Assembly (NCBI GenBank): GCA_910580045.1
Contig: CAJTXF010000005.1
Span: forward strand, 6,096 to 59,214
DNA from: an uncultured Eubacteriales bacterium
Lineage (GTDB): Bacteria > Bacillota > Clostridia > Oscillospirales > Acutalibacteraceae
DNA length: 53,119 nt
Direction: 5' to 3'
Of the stretch, positions 1 through 8,341 are shown piece after piece. Below the pieces are notes generated by a model. It was not told the origin of the DNA. It saw only the letters and a list, made by a program, of their open reading frames with translations, and searched no databases. Position 1 is the first letter of the stretch. Every line of letters starts with the position of its first letter. Both the position numbers and the translations under genes were made by a program.

Positions 1-416
1 CCCGCGGGCCGGGTGCCCGGGATGTTCAGAGCGCCTCGGGGCCGCTCCCGGCAGCCCATGGCCAGGATAACCGCCTTGGCCTGGATTTCCGTGAGGCCGT
101 CAGCCTTGCTCACAGAGGTGACTATGGTGCTGTCCCCCTCCCGGCGCAAATCCACCACTGTGGTGCTCAGACGGTAAGGGATGGCCAGCTCCCGCACCCG
201 CTCCACGTAGCGGGCGGCGTACTCAGGCCCGGTCAGCTCCTCCTTGAAGGTGTGCAGGCCAAAGCCGTTGTGGATGCACTGGTTGAGGATGCCCCCCAGC
301 TCCTTTTCCCGCTCCAAAATCAGGATGTCCTCTACCCCTGCCTCCCGGGCGGCAATGGCAGCGGCCAGGCCCGCGGGCCCTCCGCCGATAATGACAATAT
401 CCCGCTCTATGCTCAT
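1..416 (-). CDS. NAD(P)/FAD-dependent oxidoreductase, 3' end outside window
   Basis: Only the first 138 codons lie in the window; the gene runs off the left edge. The product opens with a Rossmann FAD-binding motif (GGGPAG near residue 11), followed by an ERE...LGGILNQC segment and a VILAMGCRERPRG stretch typical of pyridine-nucleotide-disulphide-type flavoproteins. Its ATG overlaps the stop of the upstream GlpA-like gene by 4 bp (ATGA), so the two are translationally coupled. In many Clostridia a GlpA-like dehydrogenase, this oxidoreductase and a small DUF1667 protein form a three-gene unit, so DUF1667 would be expected just outside the window. Exact substrate unknown; it probably passes electrons between the dehydrogenase and a nicotinamide or ferredoxin pool (inference). 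Confidence 0.85.
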   Translation of the reverse strand, partial: MSIERDIVIIGGGPAGLAAAIAAREAGVEDILILEREKELGGILNQCIHNGFGLHTFKEELTGPEYAARYVERVRELAIPYRLSTTVVDLRREGDSTIVTSVSKADGLTEIQAKAVILAMGCRERPRGALNIPGTRPA

Positions 417-1858
417 GCTTCCCGGCCTCCCTTCCTGGTGGCCTCCCAAACAATCTGGGAGGCAGGGCCGCTTTTGCGGATTTCGCTTAAATCCCGGCCC
501 AGCTCCCGGGCTAAGATGTCCATCACCCGGGGGGAGCAGAACCCACTCTGGCAGCGGCCCATGCCTGCCCGGGTCCGGCGCTTGACCCCGTCCAGGGTAG
601 TGGCCCCCAAAGGCGCCCAGATGGCGTCCAGAATCTCCCCCTCAGAGATTTGCTCGCACCGGCAGATAATATTGCCGTACAGGGGGTTCTCCCGGATGCG
701 TCTGGCCCGCTCCTCAGGGGACAGGGAGGCGATTTTCGGGATGCCCCGGCGGATGGGCTCAAAGCTCTCTTTCTTGGGCAGGGACAGGCTCTCCTCCACC
801 AGCCCGGCCACGTAGGCCCCGATTGCCGGGGCGCTGGACAGGCCCGGAGATTCTATACCCGCAGCGTCGAAGAAGCCGGGGGCGCTCTCCCCCAGAATGA
901 AGTCATCCCCTGCCTCATGGGCCCGCAGGCCCGTAAAGGAGGTGATAACCTGGCGCAGCGGGACATTCTTTACCCCCCAGCCGGACTTTTCCCCCACCTC
1001 CCGGAGGCCCTCTGCCGTGGTGGCGGTGTTCTCCGGGTCGGGGATATCAGCAGCAGTGGGGCCCACCAGCAGGTTGCCATGAACAGTTGGGGTGACCAGC
1101 ACCCCCTTGCCCAGGGCCCCGGGCAGCTGGAAGATGGTGCGGCTCACATGGCCCCCGGCGGTGCGGTCCAGCAGGCAGTACTCCCCCTTCCGGGGGGTGA
1201 TATGGAGCTGGCTTTCACAGACCCAGTTATGTATTTCCCCGGCAAAGACCCCAGCGGCGTTCACTACTGCCCGGCACTCTGCAGGCCCCTGGGAGGTCTC
1301 CACAGTCCAGCCCTCCGGAGCCCTTTTCAGGCCCGTGACCTGGGTGCCGAACTGGAACTCCACCCCGTTTTGGGCGGCATTCTGGGCCAGGCCCAGGGTC
1401 AGCTCAAAGGGGCAGATAATGCCCGAGGTCTCTGCCAGCAGGGCGCCGCAGACAGAATCAGCCAAGTTGGGCTCCAAAGCCCGGGCCTCCTCCCCGGTGA
1501 GCAGGGACAGGCCCTTGATGCCGTTTTCCAGGCCCCGCTGGTACAGCTCCCGCAGGGCAGGGAGCCGGCCTTCCTCCAGGCAGACCACCAACGCGCCTGC
1601 CCGCCGGAAGGGAACGTCCAGCTCCTCACAGAGCTTGTCCATGGCCAGACTGCCCTCCCGGTTCATTTTTGCTTTCAAGCTGCCGGGCTGGGCGTCAAAC
1701 CCGGCGTGGACAATGGCGGAGTTTGCCTTGCTGGTGCCCTCGCACACATCCAAGGCCCGCTCCAGCACCAGAAAGCGCCCCTGCCGCCGGGAGAGCTCCC
1801 GGGCAATGGCACAGCCTGTGACCCCAGCGCCGATAATCGCCGCGTCATACTTCTTCAT
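413..1858 (-). CDS. GlpA-like FAD dehydrogenase with C-terminal BFD [2Fe-2S] domain
   Basis: 481 aa. The N-terminus carries a dinucleotide-binding GxGxxG at residues 10-15 of a DAO/GlpA-type FAD domain. The C-terminal ~85 residues form a BFD-like [2Fe-2S] domain with Cys at about 399, 401, 436 and 441 (CRC...CQSGFC). This is the architecture of anaerobic glycerol-3-phosphate dehydrogenase subunit A and related clostridial enzymes. The start is supported by GGAGG just upstream and a promoter at 1894-1922. It overlaps the downstream FAD oxidoreductase by 4 bp. Glycerol 3-phosphate is the likely substrate, but no glpK or glpF is visible here, and L-2-hydroxyglutarate-type substrates are an alternative. 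The divergent neighbour is xylulokinase. Confidence 0.85.
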   Translation of the reverse strand: MKKYDAAIIGAGVTGCAIARELSRRQGRFLVLERALDVCEGTSKANSAIVHAGFDAQPGSLKAKMNREGSLAMDKLCEELDVPFRRAGALVVCLEEGRLPALRELYQRGLENGIKGLSLLTGEEARALEPNLADSVCGALLAETSGIICPFELTLGLAQNAAQNGVEFQFGTQVTGLKRAPEGWTVETSQGPAECRAVVNAAGVFAGEIHNWVCESQLHITPRKGEYCLLDRTAGGHVSRTIFQLPGALGKGVLVTPTVHGNLLVGPTAADIPDPENTATTAEGLREVGEKSGWGVKNVPLRQVITSFTGLRAHEAGDDFILGESAPGFFDAAGIESPGLSSAPAIGAYVAGLVEESLSLPKKESFEPIRRGIPKIASLSPEERARRIRENPLYGNIICRCEQISEGEILDAIWAPLGATTLDGVKRRTRAGMGRCQSGFCSPRVMDILARELGRDLSEIRKSGPASQIVWEATRKGGREA

Positions 1859-1893
1859 GTTTCGATTCCTCCTCTCAGAAAGGAAGTACCTCT

Positions 1894-1922
1894 AATATAT
1901 CACAAAGATATTTTTCGCGCAA
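1894..1922 (-). promoter_or_regulatory. sigma-A type promoter for the GlpA-like operon
   Basis: On the minus strand, TTGCGC (1922-1917) is followed after exactly 17 nt by TATATT (1899-1894), about 35 nt upstream of the ATG at 1858. Seen by eye; no promoter score was computed. Confidence 0.6.
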
Positions 1923-2040
1923 GCCCCAACTACACCTTGACATCAGGGTAAAAAAAGAGGAAAATAGAGGGACAGCAGGCGGCGGGCAGATGGTTTCGTG
2001 ATGAAATTTCCGCCGCGGAAATATAGAAAGGAGTTATATT

Positions 2041-3564
2041 ATGGAATATATCATCGGCGTCGATTTGGGCACCAGCGGCACCAAGACCGTGCTTTTTGAC
2101 CGGGAGGGCAATGTTGTGACCAGTGCCACAGAGGAATATCCCATGTACCAGCCTCAGAACGGCTGGGCAGAGCAGGCCCCAGAGGATTGGTGGCGCGCAG
2201 CCGCCGGCACCTGCCGCCAGGTTTTGGAGCAGAGCGGGATAGATGCAAAGGACGTAAAGGGCCTGGGCCTCTCCGGGCAGATGCACGGCCTTGTGATGCT
2301 GGACAAGAACTGCCGGGTCCTGCGGCGCTCCATTATCTGGTGCGACCAGCGCAGCGGCAAACAGTGCGATGAGATTACGGAGCGGGTGGGCCGGGACAGG
2401 CTCATTGCCATTACCGCAAATCCGGCCCTCACAGGCTTCACAGCCGCCAAGCTCCTGTGGGTGCGGGAGAACCAGCCGGATATCTACGCCCAGTGCGCCC
2501 ATATTTTGCTGCCAAAGGACTATGTGCGCTATATGCTCACCGGGGAGTTTGCCACCGAGGTGTCCGATGCCTCCGGTATGCAGTTTTTGGACGTGCCCAA
2601 CCGGTGCTGGAGCCAGGAAATCCTGGAAAAGCTGGACATTGACCCAGCCCTGCTGGCAAAGGTCTACGAGTCCCCGGAGGTGACCGGCACTGTCACCGCG
2701 GAGGCGGCAAAGCTCACCGGCCTTCGCCCGGGCACCCCTGTGGTGGGCGGCGCGGGGGACAACGCCGCGGCGGCTGTGGGCACCGGGGTGGTGTCGGACG
2801 GGAAGGCCTTCACCACCCTGGGCACCTCGGGTGTGGTGTTCGCCCACACAGACAAGCTGGCCATTGACTCCAAGGGACGGGTGCACACCTTCTGCTGCGC
2901 GGTGCCCGGGGCCTGGCACGTGATGGGCGTGACCCAGGGTGCGGGCCTGTCCCTGAAATGGTTCCGGGACAACTTCTGCTACAGTGAGATTGTCTCCGCC
3001 CAGGGACTGTGCATCAACCCCTATACCCTGCTGGACAAGCAGGCCGCGCAGTCTCCTATTGGGTGCAACAAGCTCCTGTACCTGCCCTATCTCATGGGCG
3101 AGCGCACCCCTCACCTGGACCCGGACTGCCGGGGCGTGTTCTTCGGCCTGTCGGCCATGCACGTGAGAAGCGATTTGCTGCGGGCCGTGATGGAGGGCGT
3201 GGTCTACTCCCAGCGGGACAGCCTGGAGGTGCTGCGGGAGATGGGCGTGGACCCAGAGCAGATGCTGGCCTGCGGCGGGGGCGGGACCTCTCCCCTGTGG
3301 CGGCAGATGCTGGCCGATGTGTACAACCGGCCTGTGCAGACAGTCAAGTCCAAGGAGGGCCCGGCTCTGGGCGCTGCCATTCTGGCAGGCGTGGGCGCAG
3401 GGCTTTACCCCTCGGTGCAGGAGGCCTGTGACCAGCTTATCCAGCTGAACCCGCCCCAGGAGCCGGTGAAAGAAAACGTACAGCAGTATGAGAAGCTGTA
3501 CCGGATATATACCGGACTCTATCCGGCGCTTAAGGAGAACTTCAAGCAGCTGGCGGAGCTGTAA
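2041..3564 (+). CDS. xylB: xylulokinase (FGGY kinase)
   Basis: 507 aa, normal length for the family. Phosphorylates D-xylulose to D-xylulose 5-phosphate for the pentose phosphate pathway. FGGY-kinase features: N-terminal ATPase-fold motif DLGTSGTK at residues 8-15, the xylulokinase hallmark GLSGQMHG at 76-83, WCDQR at 100-104, and the catalytic Asp240 in GGAGDN. The start follows AAAGGAG with good spacing. It leads a plus-strand run with a flavodoxin-like gene 3 bp downstream, then degV and a YczE-like gene. No xylose isomerase or sugar transporter is seen nearby, so the true sugar could be another ketopentose or polyol. Confidence 0.92.
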   Translation: MEYIIGVDLGTSGTKTVLFDREGNVVTSATEEYPMYQPQNGWAEQAPEDWWRAAAGTCRQVLEQSGIDAKDVKGLGLSGQMHGLVMLDKNCRVLRRSIIWCDQRSGKQCDEITERVGRDRLIAITANPALTGFTAAKLLWVRENQPDIYAQCAHILLPKDYVRYMLTGEFATEVSDASGMQFLDVPNRCWSQEILEKLDIDPALLAKVYESPEVTGTVTAEAAKLTGLRPGTPVVGGAGDNAAAAVGTGVVSDGKAFTTLGTSGVVFAHTDKLAIDSKGRVHTFCCAVPGAWHVMGVTQGAGLSLKWFRDNFCYSEIVSAQGLCINPYTLLDKQAAQSPIGCNKLLYLPYLMGERTPHLDPDCRGVFFGLSAMHVRSDLLRAVMEGVVYSQRDSLEVLREMGVDPEQMLACGGGGTSPLWRQMLADVYNRPVQTVKSKEGPALGAAILAGVGAGLYPSVQEACDQLIQLNPPQEPVKENVQQYEKLYRIYTGLYPALKENFKQLAEL

Positions 3565-3567
3565 AAG

Positions 3568-4140
3568 ATGGCAGAAAAGAGGACCGCCTGCCTCATATCT
3601 TTCAGCGGGTGGGAGAACGGCAGCTGCGCTGCCATTGCGGAGGAACTCCGCCGGTGGTACAGGGAGCGGGCAACGATTCGCTCCTTTGCGTTCTCCTCTG
3701 TCTCTGTCACCCCCTGCGGGCGCTGCGGCTATCAATGCTTTCAGGCCCGGGAGCTCTGCCCCTATTTCAGTGATTCAGTGCTGCTCCTCTGTGAGGCTGT
3801 GCTGGACAGTGACTGTGCCTGCTTTATCGTGCCCAATTACTGCGACTATCCCTGCGCCAATTTCTTTATCTTCAATGAGCGAAGCCAGTGCTGTTTTCAG
3901 CAGCGGCCTGATTTGCTGGAAAAATATCTGGCTGTGCCCAAAAAGTTCATTGTGGTCAGCAATTCCAGCCAAGACAATTTCACCGCGGCTTTCCGCTATC
4001 ATGTGGCGGAAAACACAGAACCGGAAATCCTGTTCCTCAGCGCCAAATTCTTTGGCAAGAGCAGCGCTGCCGGTGATTTAATGGACTCGGCCCAGGCCCG
4101 GGCGGCCCTGCTGGAATTTACGGAGACAGCCCTGCATTAG
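3568..4140 (+). CDS. flavodoxin-fold (NADPH-dependent FMN reductase-like) Cys-rich protein
   Basis: 190 aa, starting 3 bp after xylB. The N-terminus (ISFSGWENGSC) resembles the flavin phosphate-binding strand-loop of NADPH-dependent FMN reductases and iron-sulfur flavoproteins. Around residues 51-65 is a cysteine cluster CGRCGYQCFQARELC (C-x2-C-x3-C-x6-C), like those that bind an Fe-S cluster or do thiol chemistry in ISF-type proteins; further Cys occur in DCACFIVPNYCDYPC. No signal peptide or membrane segment is visible. Likely a cytosolic redox protein; partner and substrate unknown. The link to xylulokinase and DegV rests on position only. Confidence 0.6.
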   Translation: MAEKRTACLISFSGWENGSCAAIAEELRRWYRERATIRSFAFSSVSVTPCGRCGYQCFQARELCPYFSDSVLLLCEAVLDSDCACFIVPNYCDYPCANFFIFNERSQCCFQQRPDLLEKYLAVPKKFIVVSNSSQDNFTAAFRYHVAENTEPEILFLSAKFFGKSSAAGDLMDSAQARAALLEFTETALH

Positions 4141-4149
4141 GAGGCAACC

Positions 4150-5022
4150 ATGGAAAAAATTATTCTAAGCGCGGACAGCACCTGCGATTTGGGCCAGGAG
4201 CTGAAAGCCCGCTATGACGTGCACTATTACCCCTTCCACATTATCCTGGACGAGAAGGACTATCAGGACAATGTGGACATCACGGTGAAGGAAATCTTCG
4301 CGGCCTATTATGACCACAAGGCCCTGCCCCGCACCGCGGCTATCAATGTGAGCGAGTATTTGGACTACTTTCAGGACTGGGTAAAAGCTGGGTATGACGT
4401 AATCCACCTGAACCTGGGCGGAGCCATTTCCAGCGCCCACAAAAACTGCGTTCTGGCGGCGAGAGAGCTGGAGGAGGCCGGGGCTCCAGGAAAAATCTAC
4501 CCTATCGACAGTTTCAGCCTGTCCACAGGCATTGCCCTGCAGGTCATAGACGCAGGGGACATGATAAAAGCCGGCCTGCCCGCAGGGGAGATTGCCCAAA
4601 AGCTGGAGCAGAACCGCCCCAATGTCCACGCCAGCTTTATTCTGGATACCCTGGACTTTATGCGGGCCGGAGGCCGCTGCTCTGCCGTGGCGGCAGTGGG
4701 GGCGAATCTGCTGAGCCTGAAGCCCTGCATTGAGGTAAACAACTCTGACGGCAGTATGCATGTAGGCAAAAAATACCGGGGCAATCTGCGCAAGGTACTG
4801 AAAAGCTACGTAAAAGACAAGCTGGCCCAATATCCCAACATCAAGCGGGAGCACATCTTCATTACTTATTCCAGCATTGAGCCGGAGCTGGAGGCCCTGG
4901 TCCGGGATACCATCCAGGAGACCATGGCCTTTGGGGAGATACACTCGACCAAGGCCAGCTGCACCATTGCCAGCCACTGCGGGCCCAACACCCTGGGCAT
5001 CCTGTTTGAAACGAGAGGTTAA
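4150..5022 (+). CDS. DegV family fatty-acid-binding protein
   Basis: 290 aa, the usual size for DegV/FakB proteins, which carry acyl chains for fatty acid kinase FakA in Firmicutes. Motifs: SADSTCDLGQEL at the N-terminus, the RTAAINVSEYLDYF segment, NLGGAISSAHKN (the SS...SGTYQSA-like ligand loop) and PIDSFSLSTG. Strong ribosome binding site (AGGAGG) 6-7 nt before the ATG. It sits 9 bp after the flavodoxin-like gene and 4 bp before the YczE-like gene. No fakA gene is present in the window, so the kinase partner would be elsewhere. Function as a lipid carrier is family knowledge; the specific lipid is unknown. Confidence 0.88.
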   Translation: MEKIILSADSTCDLGQELKARYDVHYYPFHIILDEKDYQDNVDITVKEIFAAYYDHKALPRTAAINVSEYLDYFQDWVKAGYDVIHLNLGGAISSAHKNCVLAARELEEAGAPGKIYPIDSFSLSTGIALQVIDAGDMIKAGLPAGEIAQKLEQNRPNVHASFILDTLDFMRAGGRCSAVAAVGANLLSLKPCIEVNNSDGSMHVGKKYRGNLRKVLKSYVKDKLAQYPNIKREHIFITYSSIEPELEALVRDTIQETMAFGEIHSTKASCTIASHCGPNTLGILFETRG

Positions 5023-5026
5023 TCCA

Positions 5027-5683
5027 ATGGAAAAACTGATCAGCCGGTTTGCTGGCCAGCATTTAGTCCGGCGCACTTTCGTTATGCTGATTGCCGTTAT
5101 TATTATGGGCTGCGGTGTGGGATTTTTCATGCAGGCCTCCATGGGAAGCGACCCTTTTTCCACCCTAAACCTAGGCGTGTCCTCCAAAATCGGACTTAGC
5201 TTTGGTTCCTGGCAGGTGATTGTCAACACCGTCCTATTGGTCCTGGTCTTGGTACTGGACCGCTCCAAGCTGGGGCTGGGCACAATTGGCAATATGATTC
5301 TGGTTGGCTACTCCGCTGATATCCTGAACAGCCTGCTCAGCCATGTAATAGTTGCCAGTGAACTGGGTATCCCCGCCCGGGTGGGAATGACCCTGCTGGG
5401 GGTGCTGATGCAGCTGATTGGCTGCGCGTTCTATGTAACCTGCGGGCTGGGCATGGCCCCTTATGACGCTATCAGCTATATTGTCCCGGAGCGGACGAAA
5501 ATCCCCTTCCGGTGGTGGAGGATTTTGCTGGACATGGTCTGTGTGGGGGTGGGCTTTGCCTGCGGCGCGGCAGTAGGCATAGGGACAATCATTATGGCCT
5601 TCTGTACCGGGCCGGTTCTGCCGCTGTTCTGCAAATATCTGGCAGAGCCAGTGGTGCTGGGGCACAGGGCGCGGGTTCGCTGA
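5027..5683 (+). CDS. YczE/YitT-like integral membrane protein
   Basis: 218 aa from the ATG at 5027, which is 4 bp after degV. An upstream in-frame start inside degV is possible but lacks an RBS. Five to six hydrophobic helices are visible, beginning with a helix around residues 17-35 and the conserved loop MQASMGSDPFSTLNLG, which is typical of YczE-type proteins. Cys-Gly-Leu-Gly-Met-Ala-Pro-Tyr-Asp near residue 140 repeats the same pseudo-symmetric pattern. The family has no firmly assigned transport substrate. It is the last gene of the xylB-degV run. Confidence 0.75.
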   Translation: MEKLISRFAGQHLVRRTFVMLIAVIIMGCGVGFFMQASMGSDPFSTLNLGVSSKIGLSFGSWQVIVNTVLLVLVLVLDRSKLGLGTIGNMILVGYSADILNSLLSHVIVASELGIPARVGMTLLGVLMQLIGCAFYVTCGLGMAPYDAISYIVPERTKIPFRWWRILLDMVCVGVGFACGAAVGIGTIIMAFCTGPVLPLFCKYLAEPVVLGHRARVR

Positions 5684-5873
5684 GCTGGGGCCTGGCTTTC
5701 CGGCACAGAAAAGGCCCGCTTGTGGGAAAAACATCGCGTTTCCGATTCTTCACGCAGGCGCCAGCACCCAACTCGGCCGATTCCCGGAGGGATGCAGCCC
5801 CAAACCCCGCCAAAAGGGAAGAGGCTGGCCTCTCCTCCGGGATTTAGGGCTGGATTTTTTGGGCAGAGTGTGC

Positions 5874-5879
5874 TATAAT
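5874..5879 (+). promoter_or_regulatory. -10 element (TATAAT) upstream of darA
   Basis: A perfect TATAAT lies 118 nt before the darA ATG. The -35 is weak (TGGATT at 17 nt, or none). It leaves a leader of about 110 nt that folds into the hairpin annotated next. The stretch 5684-5873 before it shows no gene. Confidence 0.5.
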
Positions 5880-5885
5880 ATCCAC

Positions 5886-5942
5886 AAGCGGACATCCGGA
5901 GAAGCATCGCCGGGCGAAAGCACCAATCTTCTCCAAGCGGAT
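5886..5942 (+). promoter_or_regulatory. structured 5' leader of darA (unassigned RNA element)
   Basis: A two-part hairpin: ATCCG (5894-5898) can pair with CGGAT (5938-5942), and GGAGAAG (5898-5904) with CTTCTCC (5928-5934), leaving an AAG bulge and a 23-nt internal region CATCGCCGGGCGAAAGCACC(AAT). The heptamer AAGCGGA occurs on both sides of the hairpin (5886-5892 and 5935-5941). It is not followed by a terminator, so any control would be on translation or stability. I do not recognise a known riboswitch class; it lacks the layout of the ydaO c-di-AMP riboswitch. Confidence 0.4.
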
Positions 5943-5996
5943 TTATGCTGTAATAAAAAGAGCTGGATTCCAATTTATTGTTAAGGGGGAACTTTT

Positions 5997-6320
5997 ATGA
6001 AACTGATTCTCGCTATTGTGAGCAACGATGACAGCGGCGCGGTCTCTTCCGCCCTGACCCGCGGAGGCTTTTCTGTCACCAAGCTGGCCACTACCGGCGG
6101 CTTCCTGATGGCCGGCAACACCACCTTTATCTCCGGCGTGCAGGACGACAAGGTGGATGAGGTCATTGGGATTATCTCCAAGTACAGCAGCCGCCGCACC
6201 CAGATTGTGCCCCATTCCTCCACCATGGAGGTGGGCATGTATTCCTCCTTCCCGGTGGAGGTCACTGTTGGCGGCTCCACCATCTTTGTGCTGAACGTGG
6301 ACCGCTTTGAGAAGGTATGA
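5997..6320 (+). CDS. darA: cyclic-di-AMP receptor (DarA/PstA family)
   Basis: 107 aa, full length for this PII-like family, which forms trimers that bind c-di-AMP. Typical segments: MKLILAIVSNDD at the start, the FSVTKLATTGGFLMAGNTT loop (T-loop region and nucleotide contacts), and a C-terminal STIFVLNVDRFEKV. The start has a GGGGGA RBS. Its stop overlaps the holB ATG by 4 bp. In Bacillus subtilis darA (yaaQ) also lies just before yaaR-holB, so order is conserved here with yaaR missing. Confidence 0.93.
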   Translation: MKLILAIVSNDDSGAVSSALTRGGFSVTKLATTGGFLMAGNTTFISGVQDDKVDEVIGIISKYSSRRTQIVPHSSTMEVGMYSSFPVEVTVGGSTIFVLNVDRFEKV

Positions 6321-7297
6321 TAGGGTTCCCCGGCTTTTTGGGGAATGAGACCGTCAAAGATGCCCTTTGCGCGGCCTATGCCGCAGGGCGCTTTCCCCAT
6401 GCTGTTATTTTTCAGGGTGAGCCGGGCTCTGGCCGCCACACTCTGGCCCGGCTGACCGCAATGGCCCTGGCCTGCCGGAATCCAGCGTCCGCGCCCTGCG
6501 GGGCGTGCCCCAGCTGTATCCGTGCCAAGGCCGGAAGCCATCCGGACATCCGGGAAGTGGAAGGCTCTGGGGCTGCCAAGGCCCTTACTGTGGAGGCTGT
6601 GCGGGCCATGACAGAGGACGCTGGCCGGATGCCTGAGGAAGCTGACCGGAATTTCTACATTGTCTATCTGGGGGAGAGCACCCGGCAGGAGGCCCAAAAC
6701 AAGCTGCTTAAACTGCTGGAGGAACCCCCGGGCAGTGCCCTGTTCTTCCTGCTTTGCCGCAATGCCCAGAACCTGCTGCCCACCATCCGTTCCCGGGCCC
6801 AGAGCTTTACCCTGGCGCCCCCGGACGTGAATGAGGCTGCTGCCTGGCTGGCAGAGCAGGAGCAGATTCCCCCAGAGCAGGCCTTGGAGCTGGCAAAGCT
6901 CTGCGGCGGCAACCTGGGCCGGATGCAGCAGGAGCTGAAAGACGGGGATGCGGGCAAGTCCATGGACATTGCCCTGAATATGTGTGCCGCTATATTCCGC
7001 CGGGGGGGCCACGCCATGCTGAAAGCCTCTGCCCGCCTGCCGGAAAACCGGGCGCAGTTCCGGGAGGTGCTGGCCCGGCTGGAGGCACTTTTCCGGGACG
7101 CCTGCGCCCTGCGCTGCGCCAATGGCCCTGTGCTCAGCGGCGCGGAAGAGATGGCCGCGCGGCTGAGCGCTCTGCCGCTGAAACGCCTGCTCCGCTTGAC
7201 AGAGCTGATGCGCGCATATCAGGAAAAGCTGGAGCGCAATGTGAACGGCAACCTGCTGACAGCAGCGCTCTGCATGGAGCTGAAAAGAGAGGGCTGA
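6317..7297 (+). CDS. holB: DNA polymerase III subunit delta'
   Basis: 326 aa. Clamp-loader AAA+ subunit. P-loop GEPGSGRHT at residues 34-42, with Arg where the Walker A Lys would be, as often in delta'. Four cysteines at 53, 61, 64 and 67 (C...CGACPSC) form the zinc module of clamp-loader ATPases. NKLLKLLEEPP and RSRAQ (the SRC-like sensor region, with Ala for Cys) follow. Translationally coupled to darA by ATGA overlap. It supplies sliding-clamp loading at the replication fork together with HolA and DnaX, which lie elsewhere. Confidence 0.92.
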   Translation: MIGFPGFLGNETVKDALCAAYAAGRFPHAVIFQGEPGSGRHTLARLTAMALACRNPASAPCGACPSCIRAKAGSHPDIREVEGSGAAKALTVEAVRAMTEDAGRMPEEADRNFYIVYLGESTRQEAQNKLLKLLEEPPGSALFFLLCRNAQNLLPTIRSRAQSFTLAPPDVNEAAAWLAEQEQIPPEQALELAKLCGGNLGRMQQELKDGDAGKSMDIALNMCAAIFRRGGHAMLKASARLPENRAQFREVLARLEALFRDACALRCANGPVLSGAEEMAARLSALPLKRLLRLTELMRAYQEKLERNVNGNLLTAALCMELKREG

Positions 7298-7341
7298 CAG
7301 CCTGCTGGGCCTCTTAGTTTATAGAATCCAGGAGAGTTAAC

Positions 7342-8205
7342 ATGACGGAAATCATCGGCGTGCGCTTCAAAGGCACCGGTAAAATCTATTATTTCGACCC
7401 CGGCCCGGAAAAGCTGTCCAAGGGGGACATGGCTGTTGTGGAGACGTCCCGGGGCGTGGAGTGCGGCGAGGTGGCCATGCCCAACTGCCATGTCCAGGAC
7501 AGCGCGGTCGTCCAGCCTCTGCGCAGGATGCTCCGCAAGGCCACTCCCCAAGACATGGCCCAGGTGGAGGAAAACCGCCAAAAGGAGAAATCCGCCTTTC
7601 TGGCCTGTGAAAAGCGCATTGCCGCCCGGGGGCTGGAGATGAAGCTGGTAGACGTGGAATACACCTTTGACGGGGGAAAAATCCTGTTCTACTTCACTGC
7701 CGACGGCCGGGTGGATTTCCGGGAGCTGGTAAAAGATTTGGCCGGCATGTTCCGCACCCGCATTGAGCTGCGGCAGATTGGCGTGCGGGATGAGGCCAAA
7801 ATGCTGGGCGGCATCGGCATCTGCGGGCGGCCCTTCTGCTGCAGCTCTTTTTTAGGCAGTTTCCAGCCGGTTTCCATAAAAATGGCCAAAGAGCAGGGGC
7901 TTTCCCTAAACCCGGTGAAAATCTCCGGGGCCTGCGGGCGGCTGATGTGCTGCCTGAAATATGAGCAGGAGGCCTATCAGGATTTGCTGCGCTCCACGCC
8001 CAGAGTCAACGCTCTGGTCTCCACCCCGGACGGCAAGGGTGTGGTCATTGAGCAGAATCTGCTGACCCGGAAGCTCACTGTGCGCCTGGATAAGGACCCG
8101 GACGCCGCGCCGAAGGTCTATACTGTGGACCAGGTAAAGCTGCTGAAGGACGGCCGGGTCAAGCTGGATAAACAGGAGCTGGAGCGTCTGAAGAACCTGG
8201 AGTGA
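7342..8205 (+). CDS. ricT: PSP1-domain protein, RicT (YaaT) family
   Basis: 287 aa. In Bacillus RicT works with RicA and RicF (Y-complex), which carries [4Fe-4S] clusters and modulates RNase Y and mRNA processing, sporulation and competence. The sequence has the PSP1 domain with conserved cysteines C161, C166, C167 (CGRPFCC) and C198, C203, C204 (CGRLMCC). The start has AGGAGAG upstream. Placed after holB as in Bacillus; yabA, which follows in Bacillus, is replaced by a ferredoxin gene. The Cys pattern is complete, so cluster binding is expected. Confidence 0.92.
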   Translation: MTEIIGVRFKGTGKIYYFDPGPEKLSKGDMAVVETSRGVECGEVAMPNCHVQDSAVVQPLRRMLRKATPQDMAQVEENRQKEKSAFLACEKRIAARGLEMKLVDVEYTFDGGKILFYFTADGRVDFRELVKDLAGMFRTRIELRQIGVRDEAKMLGGIGICGRPFCCSSFLGSFQPVSIKMAKEQGLSLNPVKISGACGRLMCCLKYEQEAYQDLLRSTPRVNALVSTPDGKGVVIEQNLLTRKLTVRLDKDPDAAPKVYTVDQVKLLKDGRVKLDKQELERLKNLE

Positions 8206-8253
8206 TACGGAAAGCCCTCTCAGAAAAAAGATGGGAATAAAGTGGAAAAGTAG

Positions 8254-8281
8254 TTGCAATTTCACAAAAGTATGGTAAAAT
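8254..8281 (+). promoter_or_regulatory. promoter for the ferredoxin gene
   Basis: TTGCAA (8254-8259), a 16-nt spacer and TAAAAT (8276-8281), about 60 nt before the ferredoxin ATG. This suggests the ferredoxin is transcribed separately from ricT. Confidence 0.6.
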
Positions 8282-8341
8282 AAAGGGGAAGCGCGGCAGG
8301 GCGATTGTGTCAAGCCGCCAAAATACATGGAGGTGTTTGAT

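Noticed and set aside
1930..3735. 601-codon minus-strand open frame over xylulokinase
   Set aside because: Shadow of xylB; low-complexity Gly/His/Leu-rich translation and no conserved motif.
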